From: CANKHA01 sp963750965
Lineage (GTDB): Bacteria; Pseudomonadota; Alphaproteobacteria; Rhizobiales; Xanthobacteraceae
DNA length: 64,000 bases
Assembly: GCA_963750965.1 (NCBI GenBank)
Contig: CAVVSK010000002.1
Coordinates: 1-64,000, forward strand
Reading direction: 5' to 3'
Shown: piece by piece, positions 1-8,704 of the stretch
Numbering within the stretch: the stretch's first letter is position 1
How the letters are laid out: each line of letters opens with the position of its first letter
Notes under the pieces: model-generated
The model's database searches: none
What the model saw: only the letters and a program-made list of their open reading frames with translations
What the model was told of the DNA's origin: nothing
Position numbers and translations under genes: made by a program

Positions 1-14
1 CAACAGCGAACCGC

Positions 15-1073
15 TTAGAGGCCGCCCCAGCCCGATTGCCGGAGTTGGTCGATCGCCGCTTCTTTTACGTCCAGGGGCGCGTCGAGTACCTGACCCAGCG
101 CCGCCTGCACCCGCTCCGGGCTGACATAGCGGATTTCCACTTGGCCCTTCTTGGCCTCGGCCAGGAATTCTGGGTCCTCCAGCGTTGCCTTGAAAGCGCT
201 CTGCAGCGCCTTCAGGCGATCCGCCGGCACTTCCGGCGGGACGATGAACGGCCGCACGTAGACGAGGTAGCTGAACAGGAATTCCCATACCTTGCGGTCC
301 TTCTCGGACTTAACGAGATCCAGCGCGAAGGGCACGCCGCGCTCCTTCAGGACAGGATGGCGCTCATTGGCGGTTTCGAGCCCGACCTGGATCACGCCGC
401 GCTCGAAGAAGTCGCGGCCATTAACCTGGGCGCCGTCCCAGCCCCAGCCGCACAACCCGTCGACCTCGCCGCGCTCGATCGCCAGCAGCACGTTGGTCGT
501 AGACTGGAACCCCCTGACAAGCTTGAACTTGGTGCCGAGTATGTTGTTGAGCAGGGTGGGAACCAATTCGGTCGATCCCGCGGAGGTGCCGATTATCACC
601 TCGCGCTCAATTAGCTCCCTGCCTTCCTTGGGCAGCGCACGCTTCGAGAACACGCAGGCGTTGGACGTGTTGTTCGCGCTGCCCAGCCAACCGAACTTGC
701 GCATGTCGAACTGTACGTTCGGCGAGTTGCCGGCCTGGGCATAGATCAGTGTGCCCTGAACGATGCCGAAGCTGGTGCCGTCGCGCGGCGCCTTCGCGTA
801 TAGGAAGTTGGTTGCAGTGAGGCCGCCCGCGCCGGGCATGTTCTGCACAATGACCGTGGGATTGCCCGGGATGTGGCGACCTATGTGGCGCGACAGATGG
901 CGCGCATAGAGGTCGTAGCCGCCGCCGGGCGCCGAGCCAACCACGATGCGGACCGTTTTGCCTGTGTAGAAATCCGCAATCGGATCCGCTGCGGCCGTAC
1001 CGGCCTGCAGTAACCCGGCCAGGCCAGCAAGCACTGCGGCTGACCGCAGAATATGGCGACGTGCGAAACGCAT
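15..1073 (-). CDS. Bug/TctC-family periplasmic solute receptor
   Basis: A 352-residue secreted binding protein of the Bug (TctC) family, which captures carboxylates or related organic acids for tripartite tricarboxylate transporters. An N-terminal signal peptide (about residues 1-29, ending in an Ala-rich stretch before 'ADPIADF') is followed by the Bug signature 'VVGSAPGGGYDLYAR' and 'NMPGAGG'. An AAGGAG ribosome site lies just before the ATG. No TctA or TctB membrane subunit is in view, as is common for orphan Bug receptors, so the partner transporter is unknown. It lies downstream of, and co-directional with, an M20 amidohydrolase and a second Bug receptor, probably one operon. Ligand not predictable. 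Confidence 0.9.
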   Translation of the reverse strand: MRFARRHILRSAAVLAGLAGLLQAGTAAADPIADFYTGKTVRIVVGSAPGGGYDLYARHLSRHIGRHIPGNPTVIVQNMPGAGGLTATNFLYAKAPRDGTSFGIVQGTLIYAQAGNSPNVQFDMRKFGWLGSANNTSNACVFSKRALPKEGRELIEREVIIGTSAGSTELVPTLLNNILGTKFKLVRGFQSTTNVLLAIERGEVDGLCGWGWDGAQVNGRDFFERGVIQVGLETANERHPVLKERGVPFALDLVKSEKDRKVWEFLFSYLVYVRPFIVPPEVPADRLKALQSAFKATLEDPEFLAEAKKGQVEIRYVSPERVQAALGQVLDAPLDVKEAAIDQLRQSGWGGL

Positions 1074-1113
1074 TTTTGTTCTCCTTGACGGGGCGGCGGG
1101 ATGACCGCCCGCT

Positions 1114-2565
1114 TCAGACGAATTGCGGCTTTTCGGTTAGGTAGTGCTTCTGCATCAGCGGCCGATATCTTTCCATCAGCGTGCGGTTGAGGTCGACCGG
1201 CGGCTTCTGGCCCGGCGGCAGCATGGAAGTGTATTTGACGCCGCCGGTCTCCGTGAGGAAGGTCCGCTTCGCCTCCTCCACGATGGCCGGGTTCTTCAGG
1301 CATTCCACGACCGAGCTCGCGAGCACCTTGGCGCCGGCATAAGCGCCCTTGTGCGCGATCGAGGTCGCAAGCGCGGTGCCGCCGCCCCAGTGGTGGGCGG
1401 TCGAATGCGGAATGTTCGACGGATAGTAAAACTTCACCATCGGCACCTTCCACGACACGTCACCGGCATCGTTGGCCGACGGCTTCTGCACCGCCTCGCC
1501 CTTGAAATTCGGCAGTTCGACCGCGAGGCCCTCGGTCTTGACGCCGACCGCGGCCTGCAGCTTGCGCGCGAAGTCCTGCTCCTCGGCGGTCCATCTCGGC
1601 ATGCCAACCAGCCTGATCTTGTCCTGCACCATCTCGGCCAGAGTGCGGTTGCCGCGCAGCGGCCAGACCGCCGCCATGACCTCGGTCTCGACCTCGGTAT
1701 TGGTCATCATCGCGGCACCCTGCGCGATCTTCTTGGCCTGCTCGAACAGCCGGTTGGCGCCGTCCGCCGTGGTATCGCGGAAATACCACCACACCGTGGC
1801 CTTTGCCGGCGTCGCATTGGGCTGGTCGCCGCCGTCGGTGACGACGCGCTGCATGCGCGCCGTGGGCATCATATGCTCGCGGAACTGCGCCATGCCCATA
1901 TCCATCAGCATGACGCCGTCGAGCGCGTCGCGGCCCTTCCAGGGCGCCGTGCCGGCATGGGCGGTCTCACCGCGGAAGGTGAAGGTTGCAGAGATCAGCG
2001 CGGCCTGGATGCTGCCGTAGCCGGCCTCGAATTTCTGGCTGATATGATTGTGGAAGGCGACGTCGACATCGTCGAACCAGCCGTCGCGCACCATATAGGG
2101 GCGGCTGATGAGCTGCTCCTCGGCCGGCGCGCCGATCACTTTCAGCCGACCCTTCAGGCCGAACCGGTCGATCGCCCGCGCCGCCGCCAGCGCGCCCGAC
2201 ACCAGCACCGCGGCATTGACGTTGTGGCCCTCGCAATGGCCGGGCGCGCCTTCAGTGATCGGCGTCGCTTCGAGCTTGCCGGCGGCCTGCGAGTTGTTGG
2301 GCACCGAGTCATATTCGGTATGCATCGCGATTACCGGCCCTTCCGCGCCAAAGGTCGCGCAGAACGCGGTCGGCATGTCGGCGATACCGCGCTCGACCGC
2401 GAAGCCGCCCTGTTCGAGCAGGTCTGTCATCAGCTTGGACGTCTCGAACTCCTGCATGCCGAGCTCGCCGAAGTAGAAGATGCTGTCGCCGAGCAGAGCG
2501 ATCGCCTTCTCGTTCCGGTCCACGAAATCGCACACAAACTTGTGTTCGGCGCTCGGCTCGGCCAT
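1114..2565 (-). CDS. M20-family amidohydrolase (AbgB-like)
   Basis: A zinc-dependent M20 peptidase/amidohydrolase, closest by feel to the AbgB (p-aminobenzoyl-glutamate hydrolase B) branch, hydrolysing an amide of an amino acid in the cytoplasm. Metal-site motifs are visible: 'HTEYDSVPN', 'GHCEGHN', the Glu pair in 'PAEEQ' and 'HNHIS'; a dimerisation domain follows with 'ETAHAGTAPWKGRDALDG'. I chose the ATG at 2565 because GGGAG precedes it; ten further codons upstream begin with GTG. The gene sits between two Bug receptors on the same strand, so the imported ligand may be an N-acyl amino acid, but this is inference. Confidence 0.85.
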   Translation of the reverse strand: MAEPSAEHKFVCDFVDRNEKAIALLGDSIFYFGELGMQEFETSKLMTDLLEQGGFAVERGIADMPTAFCATFGAEGPVIAMHTEYDSVPNNSQAAGKLEATPITEGAPGHCEGHNVNAAVLVSGALAAARAIDRFGLKGRLKVIGAPAEEQLISRPYMVRDGWFDDVDVAFHNHISQKFEAGYGSIQAALISATFTFRGETAHAGTAPWKGRDALDGVMLMDMGMAQFREHMMPTARMQRVVTDGGDQPNATPAKATVWWYFRDTTADGANRLFEQAKKIAQGAAMMTNTEVETEVMAAVWPLRGNRTLAEMVQDKIRLVGMPRWTAEEQDFARKLQAAVGVKTEGLAVELPNFKGEAVQKPSANDAGDVSWKVPMVKFYYPSNIPHSTAHHWGGGTALATSIAHKGAYAGAKVLASSVVECLKNPAIVEEAKRTFLTETGGVKYTSMLPPGQKPPVDLNRTLMERYRPLMQKHYLTEKPQFV

Positions 2566-2621
2566 GCTTGGGACTCCCGCTTCGATGCTGCGCACAGGCC
2601 GTCCGTGATGCGCTCTCTCGC

Positions 2622-3692
2622 CTATTTCGCGTCGGAGATCTTCACGATGTTGCGGGCGCGTAAGACGAGCTGCGGCGGCGAGTTATAGATTTTGGCGATC
2701 AGCGCCTGCGCCTCTTCGCCGAAGATCGGATCGATGGCGAGACGCAACTTGGCGGCCTCCTCGAGCAAGGCGGGATCGGTCGCCGCCTTCTGGAAGGCAT
2801 CGCGCAGCATCGCCACCCGGTCGGCCGGAATGCCGGGCGGCGATAGGAACGGCCGACCGAGCGCGAGTCGCGACAGGATCAGCTCGACGATTTGCCGGTC
2901 GTTGTCATCCTTGATCAACGATAGGACGGTCGGCGTATCGCTGTGCGCAGGATCGCCGGTGGCGGACATCTGCACCAGGAGCCTCATCTTGCCTTCCTTC
3001 ATCTTCTCGCGGACATAGGCGCGGCCAGGGCCGGACCAGCCGCTCATGAACACTCCGTCGAGCTCGCCGCGCTCGATTGCCAGGAACATCTCGGGCTGGC
3101 CTGCGTAGCCGTAAACGACCTTGAACTTGGTGCCCAGCAAGTCGTTCAGCAGCCGCGGAAACATCGCTGGATCCTGCTCTGGCGCGGTCGCCCCGACGAT
3201 CACCTCGCGGGTCTTAACATCCTCGATCGACTGCACCGACGCCGTGGTAGAGATCGTGCCCATGCCGTTCTCGCGCATTGCGCTGCCGAGCCAGTTGAAC
3301 TTCACGGCCTCGAACTGCGCCTGCAATTCCTCGCCATAGAGCAGCGGCGCGGTCGCGATGCCGCGGTCGAGCAGAGCGATGGTGGAACCGTCCTTCGGCG
3401 CGACGTTGTAGAGGAAATTGGCGGCACGGATGCCGCCGCCGCCCGGCATATTGTTGACGAGGATATTGGGATTGCCCGGCAGGTGCTTGCTCATATAGCG
3501 CGCGAACAGGCGCGAATAGGCGTCGTAACCGCCGCCCGGCGGGCTGCTGGTGATGAAGTTCATCTCCTTGCGGCTGCGGAAGAATTCCTCCGCGGACTGC
3601 TGCGCGAAGGCGGCGCCGACGGAGGCGGCGAGCACGAGCGCGGCGGCGCCGGCCGCGATGCCGAGGGTGAGGTATGAGCGAGGTAGGCGCAT
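2622..3692 (-). CDS. Bug/TctC-family periplasmic solute receptor
   Basis: A second Bug receptor of 356 residues with a classic signal peptide ending 'GAAFAQQ' and the family signature 'SPPGGGYDAYSRLF' followed by 'NNMPGGGG'. The open frame extends 30 codons upstream, but the ATG at 3692 has GGGAGA at good spacing and starts directly with the signal peptide, so I use it. First gene of the leftward operon with the M20 amidohydrolase and the other Bug receptor. Similar in motif and length to the other receptor but clearly diverged, so it may bind a different acid. Confidence 0.9.
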   Translation of the reverse strand: MRLPRSYLTLGIAAGAAALVLAASVGAAFAQQSAEEFFRSRKEMNFITSSPPGGGYDAYSRLFARYMSKHLPGNPNILVNNMPGGGGIRAANFLYNVAPKDGSTIALLDRGIATAPLLYGEELQAQFEAVKFNWLGSAMRENGMGTISTTASVQSIEDVKTREVIVGATAPEQDPAMFPRLLNDLLGTKFKVVYGYAGQPEMFLAIERGELDGVFMSGWSGPGRAYVREKMKEGKMRLLVQMSATGDPAHSDTPTVLSLIKDDNDRQIVELILSRLALGRPFLSPPGIPADRVAMLRDAFQKAATDPALLEEAAKLRLAIDPIFGEEAQALIAKIYNSPPQLVLRARNIVKISDAK

Positions 3693-3933
3693 GGTCGTGT
3701 CTCCCGTCGTACCGGCCGCGGTGTTCGCCGGACACCGCACGGCGGGTGTCACGCGGGTCCCTTCCGCCGCCGGCGACGACATGGCCGGGTCGGCCTCACT
3801 GCATGTCGTATGCCATCATAGGCCGAGATTTCGCCGACTGTGAAGCAGCCACGGCGCGCAGATTCTACGCTGGCAGAGCGGGTGCGTGTTTTCTATGCTT
3901 GCTAGAGCCGCATTCCCCGCCGCAGGACCCCGC
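3693..3933. promoter_or_regulatory. divergent intergenic region
   Basis: About 240 bases between the leftward Bug operon and the rightward hydrolase gene. It must carry both promoters. I see ribosome sites at each end but no convincing -35/-10 pair or inverted repeat, so the placement is by context only. Confidence 0.4.
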
Positions 3934-5310
3934 ATGACCGTTCATCAGACCGCCGCCCAATGGGAACCGCCGTCGCAGGTCTCTCGCGACGAGATCGTTG
4001 CGATCTCCGACAGGATCCTGGCGCAAGCTGATCTGCCGCTGAAGCAGACCGAGGACATCTTCCGCATCGAGACGCTCGGCCTCGAATGGGACATGGGTGT
4101 GATGGTCTACGAGCCGGCAGACCCGGCGCAGGTGGCGCGCGGCGCCGACGGCAAGAAGATCGGCATCTTCCTGCTGCACGGCGGCTCCGGCGATTTCAAG
4201 TCGATGGAGCCGATGGCCAAGACCTATGCCGGCAAGTTCGGGCACAAGGCGGTCTCCATGACCTTCCCGGGCCGGCTCTATTTCGACGATCCGAGCCGGG
4301 ACTGGCCGGGCGACACTATCCATCCGGACGGCACCGTCAGAACGCCGATGTGGAAGCAAGGCGAGCACATCACGCCGGACCAGTACGAGGTGATGCGCGA
4401 CACCTCGATGCGGCTGCGCTACGGCACGCGTACCGTCGCGCGCGCCAAGCCTGGCTCGACCTTCTACGACCGCATGGCGGGCTGGCCGCTCGCCTTCGAG
4501 GCCGGCATGAAGGAGGCGATGCGCCGCCATTTCCCGGAGGCCGACTATTCGATCTACGTCACCGGGCATTCCACCGGCGGGCCGCATGTGTTCATGATGT
4601 GCCAGCGGGTGCCGAACATCGCCGGCGTCATCGCGGTCGAGAACTCGCCGTTTGGCTTCATCCAGGAACAGCAGCACAACTGGTCCGGTGCGCTCGGCAA
4701 GATCGAGGGCTTCGAGCGCGTCGCAACGAAGCCAGCGCCGCGCGCCGACCCGTTCAACGAGCTCTATATCCGCACCTGGCGCGACCGTGCCCGCTATGCG
4801 GGGCCGGAGGCACTCGGCCAGGAGGGTCCGAACGCGTTGATGCGGCTGCCCTCGCTGATGGAGGATATCCTCGACTGGTGGGATCGCACCAAGGCGCGCC
4901 CGCAGTTCAAGGCCGAATATATCATCACCCACAACATCGCGACATCGCTGGAAGCCGCGGCGCGGGCGAGCGCGAAGCGGCTCGATCTGTCCGGCGACGA
5001 CACCGAGAGGCTGGTGAAGCACTACAAGGGTTTCCCGTTCCCGCTGACGGGCGAGGGCGTGAAGCCTGTGCCGCCGGTGCATTTCTGCATCACGAAGGAC
5101 AGCCGCGACCACAGCCCCGACGTTTATCGTGAAGTCGTGCTGCCGATGTTCGCGAAATATGATCCGGCGCTGCGGGTGCGACTCACGCAATTCCGCGCCG
5201 GCGTCCACACCTACAACAAGGCCGAGGCGGGGCTGCCGCTCGGCGTTGTGCCAGCCGTGGCAGAGCTGTACCACCGGGGCATCACCGGCGGCTATTTCCT
5301 GACCGGATAA
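3934..5310 (+). CDS. alpha/beta-hydrolase fold protein
   Basis: A 458-residue cytoplasmic protein with alpha/beta-hydrolase hallmarks: the oxyanion-hole segment 'LLHGGSGDF' near residue 90 and the nucleophile elbow 'GHSTGG' near residue 210, giving Ser as the likely nucleophile. A late His in 'AGVHTYNK' could complete the triad. The start at 3934 is preceded by GCAGGA; sixteen more codons are open upstream. No signal peptide. Single gene, divergent from the Bug/M20 operon, so it may be an esterase or amidase for a related substrate. Family is firm, substrate unknown. Confidence 0.75.
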   Translation: MTVHQTAAQWEPPSQVSRDEIVAISDRILAQADLPLKQTEDIFRIETLGLEWDMGVMVYEPADPAQVARGADGKKIGIFLLHGGSGDFKSMEPMAKTYAGKFGHKAVSMTFPGRLYFDDPSRDWPGDTIHPDGTVRTPMWKQGEHITPDQYEVMRDTSMRLRYGTRTVARAKPGSTFYDRMAGWPLAFEAGMKEAMRRHFPEADYSIYVTGHSTGGPHVFMMCQRVPNIAGVIAVENSPFGFIQEQQHNWSGALGKIEGFERVATKPAPRADPFNELYIRTWRDRARYAGPEALGQEGPNALMRLPSLMEDILDWWDRTKARPQFKAEYIITHNIATSLEAAARASAKRLDLSGDDTERLVKHYKGFPFPLTGEGVKPVPPVHFCITKDSRDHSPDVYREVVLPMFAKYDPALRVRLTQFRAGVHTYNKAEAGLPLGVVPAVAELYHRGITGGYFLTG

Positions 5311-5378
5311 CCGGCCGGGCGTTTGATCGCAGCGACGACAGAGGAGCGGAAGCCATGGCGGTAACGCAGTCGTGTACG

Positions 5379-5571
5379 CACCCTGCTCTGCCCTTTCTCC
5401 CTGCAAACAGGGAATATTACAGGGAAATTCCCCAAATCCTGGGTTTTGCCGCTCCAGAGACTGCAAGTAGTGGCCCCAACACGGCGGTTTGGACGCGAAT
5501 TCCCTACTCAGTAAAACAGGGAATTATTCCTGCGGAGCAGGAAACGTTCATGTGAGAACAGGGAATTTTGC
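5379..5571. repeat. interspersed CAGGGAA-rich repeat, copy 1
   Basis: A non-coding element of about 190 bases that recurs at 11907-12098 in the same orientation. Both copies begin CACCCTGCTCTGCCC, continue with CCCTGCAAACAGGGAA and TTACAGGGAA, share CAGAGACTGCA in the middle, and contain AAACAGGGAATTA and GAGCAGG near the end. They are diverged, with scattered substitutions and small indels. I recall similar elements as common in Bradyrhizobium. The rest of the gap (5572-5746) holds only a likely ribosome site for the next gene. Confidence 0.8.
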
Positions 5572-5746
5572 TAGCCAGATGAGACCCGCGGCTAGGGTCG
5601 GTCGGCTCGAAATTTTCATTCTCAATTCTCCGATAGCGACCTCCTGCAAAGGCTCATTTTCATTACGCCCTCGCCCGCATAACCTTGGTTGCGAGTAAGA
5701 CTAACGCGCAACGATCGGAAGAATCGAAAGGATTAGGACATTTGGC

Positions 5747-7264
5747 ATGACGCTCACGGAAGAGGTCGATTTCCTTCTCCGAGAATCCGGCGTTGCGCGG
5801 GGCCGCTACAGGCATGGTTCGCACACGGTGCGCTCACCATTGACAGGCGAAACCATTGCCGGCGTTGAGGACGCAAGTCCCGACAGCATCGCCGAAGCCA
5901 TCAACCGGGCGGAACACGCCTTCCATAAGTGGCGATCAACTCCTGCGCCGCGTCGGGGTGAACTCGTTCGAGTCCTTGGCGAAGAATTGCGCAGCGCCAA
6001 AAACGCGCTTGGCCGTCTCGTCACCATCGAGACGGGAAAGATCCTGTCGGAGGGACACGGGGAGGTCCAGGAGATGATTGACGTCTGCGACTTCGCGGTC
6101 GGTCTCTCTCGCCAACTCTACGGCCTCACCATCGCCAGCGAACGGCCCAATCACCGCATGATGGAGCAGTGGCATCCGCTTGGTCCGATAGGAATCATCA
6201 CCGCCTTCAACTTTCCGGTTGCGGTCTGGTCGTGGAATGCCGCCCTCGCGCTCGTGTGCGGCGACTCGGTGATCTGGAAGCCGTCGGAAAAGACGCCACT
6301 GACGGCGCTCGCAGTGCAGGCTTTGTTCGAGCGTGTGGCGGCTAGGATGGAAGGCATACCGGCCGATCTCTCAACACTGCTGATTGGTGGCCGGGAAATC
6401 GGCGGGATACTGGTCGACGATCCACGCGTGCCGCTAATTTCGGCCACCGGTTCCACGGCCATGGGGAGGGTGATCGGGCCGCGGTTGGCCCAGCGCTTTG
6501 CGCGTGCCATTCTGGAACTTGGCGGCAACAACGGAACGATCATGTGCCCGTCGGCGGATCTTGACCTCGCGGCTCGCGCCATCGCCTTCGCCGCCATCGG
6601 CACGGCTGGTCAGCGTTGTACCTCCCTCCGCAGGTTGTTCATTCATCGCGCCGTTTATGATCAATTCGTTTCCAGGCTGAAGCAAATCTATGCGTCGGTT
6701 CGGATCGGTAATCCGCTCGCAAAAGAGGACGTTCTCGTCGGTCCTCTGATCGACCACGCTGCCTTCCGGAAAATGCAAGAAACGCTGGCTGAGGTGCGGA
6801 CGCTGGGTGGCGAGGTGTTTGGCGGCGAGCGCTTCGACGAAACGCAGTATCCGGAGGCATACTATGTGAAACCGGCCCTGGTCGAGATGCCCGCGCAGAT
6901 CGGCCCGGTGCTGCGTGAGACCTTCGCGCCAATCCTCTACATTATGAGATACTCTAATTTTGACGAGGCGATCGCGCTGCATAACGGGGTGTCGCAAGGC
7001 CTCTCGTCCTCGATCTTCTCGAGCGATATCCGCGAGGTCGAAAAGTTCCTTTCGGTGGAAGGCTCCGATTGTGGCATCGCCAATGCGAACATCGGACCGT
7101 CCGGTGCGGAGATCGGCGGCGCATTCGGTGGCGAAAAAGCAACCGGTGGCGGGCGCGAGGCAGGTTCGGATGCATGGAAGGCGTATATGCGCCGCATCAC
7201 CAGCACCACCAATTTCGGCAGCGAGCTTCCGCTAGCACAAGGTGTCAGGTTTGAGATCGGCTGA
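5747..7264 (+). CDS. amaB: aldehyde dehydrogenase of the ALDH7 (antiquitin) group
   Basis: NAD-dependent dehydrogenase of 505 residues whose closest named relatives oxidise 2-aminoadipate 6-semialdehyde (piperideine-6-carboxylate) in lysine breakdown. The ALDH fold is complete: 'FNFPVAVWSW' at the cofactor site, catalytic Glu in 'LELGGNN', catalytic Cys in 'GTAGQRCTS', and the ALDH7 tail 'EKATGGGREAGSDAWKAYMR'. An AGGA lies about nine bases before the ATG. It follows the first interspersed repeat and stands alone on the plus strand, so no operon partner supports a lysine role here; another semialdehyde is possible. The group is confident, the gene symbol is tentative. Confidence 0.85.
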   Translation: MTLTEEVDFLLRESGVARGRYRHGSHTVRSPLTGETIAGVEDASPDSIAEAINRAEHAFHKWRSTPAPRRGELVRVLGEELRSAKNALGRLVTIETGKILSEGHGEVQEMIDVCDFAVGLSRQLYGLTIASERPNHRMMEQWHPLGPIGIITAFNFPVAVWSWNAALALVCGDSVIWKPSEKTPLTALAVQALFERVAARMEGIPADLSTLLIGGREIGGILVDDPRVPLISATGSTAMGRVIGPRLAQRFARAILELGGNNGTIMCPSADLDLAARAIAFAAIGTAGQRCTSLRRLFIHRAVYDQFVSRLKQIYASVRIGNPLAKEDVLVGPLIDHAAFRKMQETLAEVRTLGGEVFGGERFDETQYPEAYYVKPALVEMPAQIGPVLRETFAPILYIMRYSNFDEAIALHNGVSQGLSSSIFSSDIREVEKFLSVEGSDCGIANANIGPSGAEIGGAFGGEKATGGGREAGSDAWKAYMRRITSTTNFGSELPLAQGVRFEIG

Positions 7265-7854
7265 AACCAGACGTGTGTATTTTCTAGACAGGGACAGTCG
7301 CTTAGATCTCGTTCAACACTTCGATCGTATCTTTCTTCGATCTTATTGCCCACCTCAACTGGTGGCATCTTGGGGCTCGGATTGGGAGCTGGGTTCACCG
7401 CCGCAGAATTACAAGAGCTTTACGTTGGGCGAGGAAATGAAGTCTTCCCTCCCTTCAGCCAGTCTCCGATCGGCAGCGTGAAATCGTTGCTTCGCGCGCA
7501 CACGTGAGACCGTATTCGATCTTGTTGACCTCGCGCAGCATCTCCGCCTGATCGGACCAGCGCAGGATCGACAAGACCGACTTCGTCTTTGGCGATGAAT
7601 GCAACAATCGCGGTGCGCTTTCGGTGACGTCAATCGCGGTGTAGTTGGTGTGCTTCTCAACCGGCGCACCCGGATCGCGGCCTGGATTGTATGGGCCTAA
7701 CCAAGCGGATGACACGCTGCTTCCCTCCGGCGCGGATCCCGCCGTAGCGCGCAGCACAGCGACCTCATTTTTTCGCCCGCGTTCGGGCGACAACTCGGTC
7801 TCGGATGTACGGATAAATCTCCATCGTGTCGGCTCCTGGGAACTCGGCCGCGAA
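7265..7854. other. gene-poor stretch with debris
   Basis: About 590 bases without an intact gene, between the convergent ALDH7 and beta-hydroxyacid dehydrogenase genes. On the minus strand a short aldehyde-dehydrogenase-like piece is readable (annotated separately); beyond it is a longer open stretch containing 'DPGAPVEKHTNYTAI' that I do not recognise. The rest shows no structure. Confidence 0.6.
7430..7600 (-). pseudogene. fragment of an aldehyde dehydrogenase C-terminal part
   Basis: The minus-strand reading contains 'SVLSILRWSDQAEMLREVNK' followed by 'IEYGLTCA', which fits the region of betaine-aldehyde-type dehydrogenases just after the 'EEVFGP' motif (normally a Phe/Val-rich strand, then 'ANDTxYGL'). 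The frame is lost right after 'GLTCA', and neither a catalytic Cys nor an N-terminal domain is nearby. I read it as a relic, not a working gene. The match rests on one motif, so confidence is low. Confidence 0.35.
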
Positions 7855-8659
7855 TCAACTCCACACGTCGATCGTCCGGTCACCGACGAATCGCGGCTCG
7901 CCGTCCGCTGCTGCTGCCTCGCGGAACAACTCCATGTCCTTCGCGACGATCCGGTTATCCGAGCCGAAGTGATATGTCTCGGTCACGACCGTCTGCGGAA
8001 ACTTCACTTCGCTCGTCTGTGTGCGACCGCTGGACGAATTCAACACGTCCAAGACCTGCACTAGGTCGAGACCACGGCTTACGGCATATGAAACCGCCTC
8101 TGAGGTGATCGCGATCGACGTCGAATTAATGACGTTGTTGACTATTTTGACGACCTGTCCATGGCCCACCGTCTCGCCCATCTCGACGATGCGCGAGCAA
8201 GCTGCCTCCAGGACATGTCGAACGCGATCCCGGACTTGGGATGGCCCCGCGATCATCGCCGTCAGCCGACCTTCACGCGATCCAGCTGGACCGCCGCTGA
8301 TCGGCGCGTCGAGGTAGCCGACGCCGGCATCGGTAGCGATCTGCGCGCACGCGGTGACGACCCGCTCACCGAGGGTCGACATCTCCACCACCGCCTGTAC
8401 CCTGCGCGGCGTCGCGCCGACAAGTTCCTTGACGACCTGTAGGCTGGCATCGGCGGATGGCAGGGATAGGCATACGATATCCGCGAGGCTCGCGAGCGCC
8501 GTCACGGACTCAACGGCGCGCACCCCCGCTTCCGTCAGGCCCGGCGCGACACGCGGGTCGAAATCCCACGACCTCGAAGGATTTCGACAGATTGTCCGCG
8601 AGCCCCTTGCCGATATTGCCCATACCGACAACACCGACTGTGTCGCTACTTCTCGGCAT
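7855..8659 (-). pseudogene. beta-hydroxyacid dehydrogenase (3-hydroxyisobutyrate type), frameshifted
   Basis: NAD(P)-dependent oxidoreductase of the 3-hydroxyisobutyrate/tartronate-semialdehyde reductase family, about 268 residues. The Rossmann start 'TVGVVGMGNIGKGLADN' is read in one frame from the ATG at 8659. After 'SFEVVGF' the continuation 'DPRVAPGL' is in another frame, so one extra base lies in the AAA run at 8561-8563. Downstream, the substrate loop 'DAPISGGPAGSREG' and the catalytic Lys segment 'GQVVKIVNNVI' are intact. It follows the enolase-type gene and probably oxidises a hydroxy acid made there. Everything outside the slip is well preserved, so the shift may be a sequencing error. 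Confidence 0.75.
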
Positions 8660-8704
8660 TTCATATCCTCTCACTAGTTCAGCACTGGCCGACACGGCGG
8701 GTTG

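Noticed and set aside
1144..2688. Plus-strand open frame of 514 codons
   Set aside because: Antisense of the M20 amidohydrolase, which has clear metal-binding motifs; the plus frame has none.
2943..3677. Plus-strand open frame of 244 codons
   Set aside because: Antisense shadow of the Bug receptor gene.
3865..5466. Long minus-strand open frame of 533 codons
   Set aside because: Antisense shadow of the alpha/beta-hydrolase gene in high-GC DNA; no family motif, strongly Arg/His/Leu-biased composition.
5355..5698. Short plus-strand frames across the interspersed repeat
   Set aside because: They translate repeat DNA; the second repeat copy does not preserve the same frame.
7455..7883. Minus-strand open frame of 142 codons as one gene
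   Set aside because: Only a short part resembles an aldehyde dehydrogenase; the rest overlaps the next gene and lacks coherent family features.
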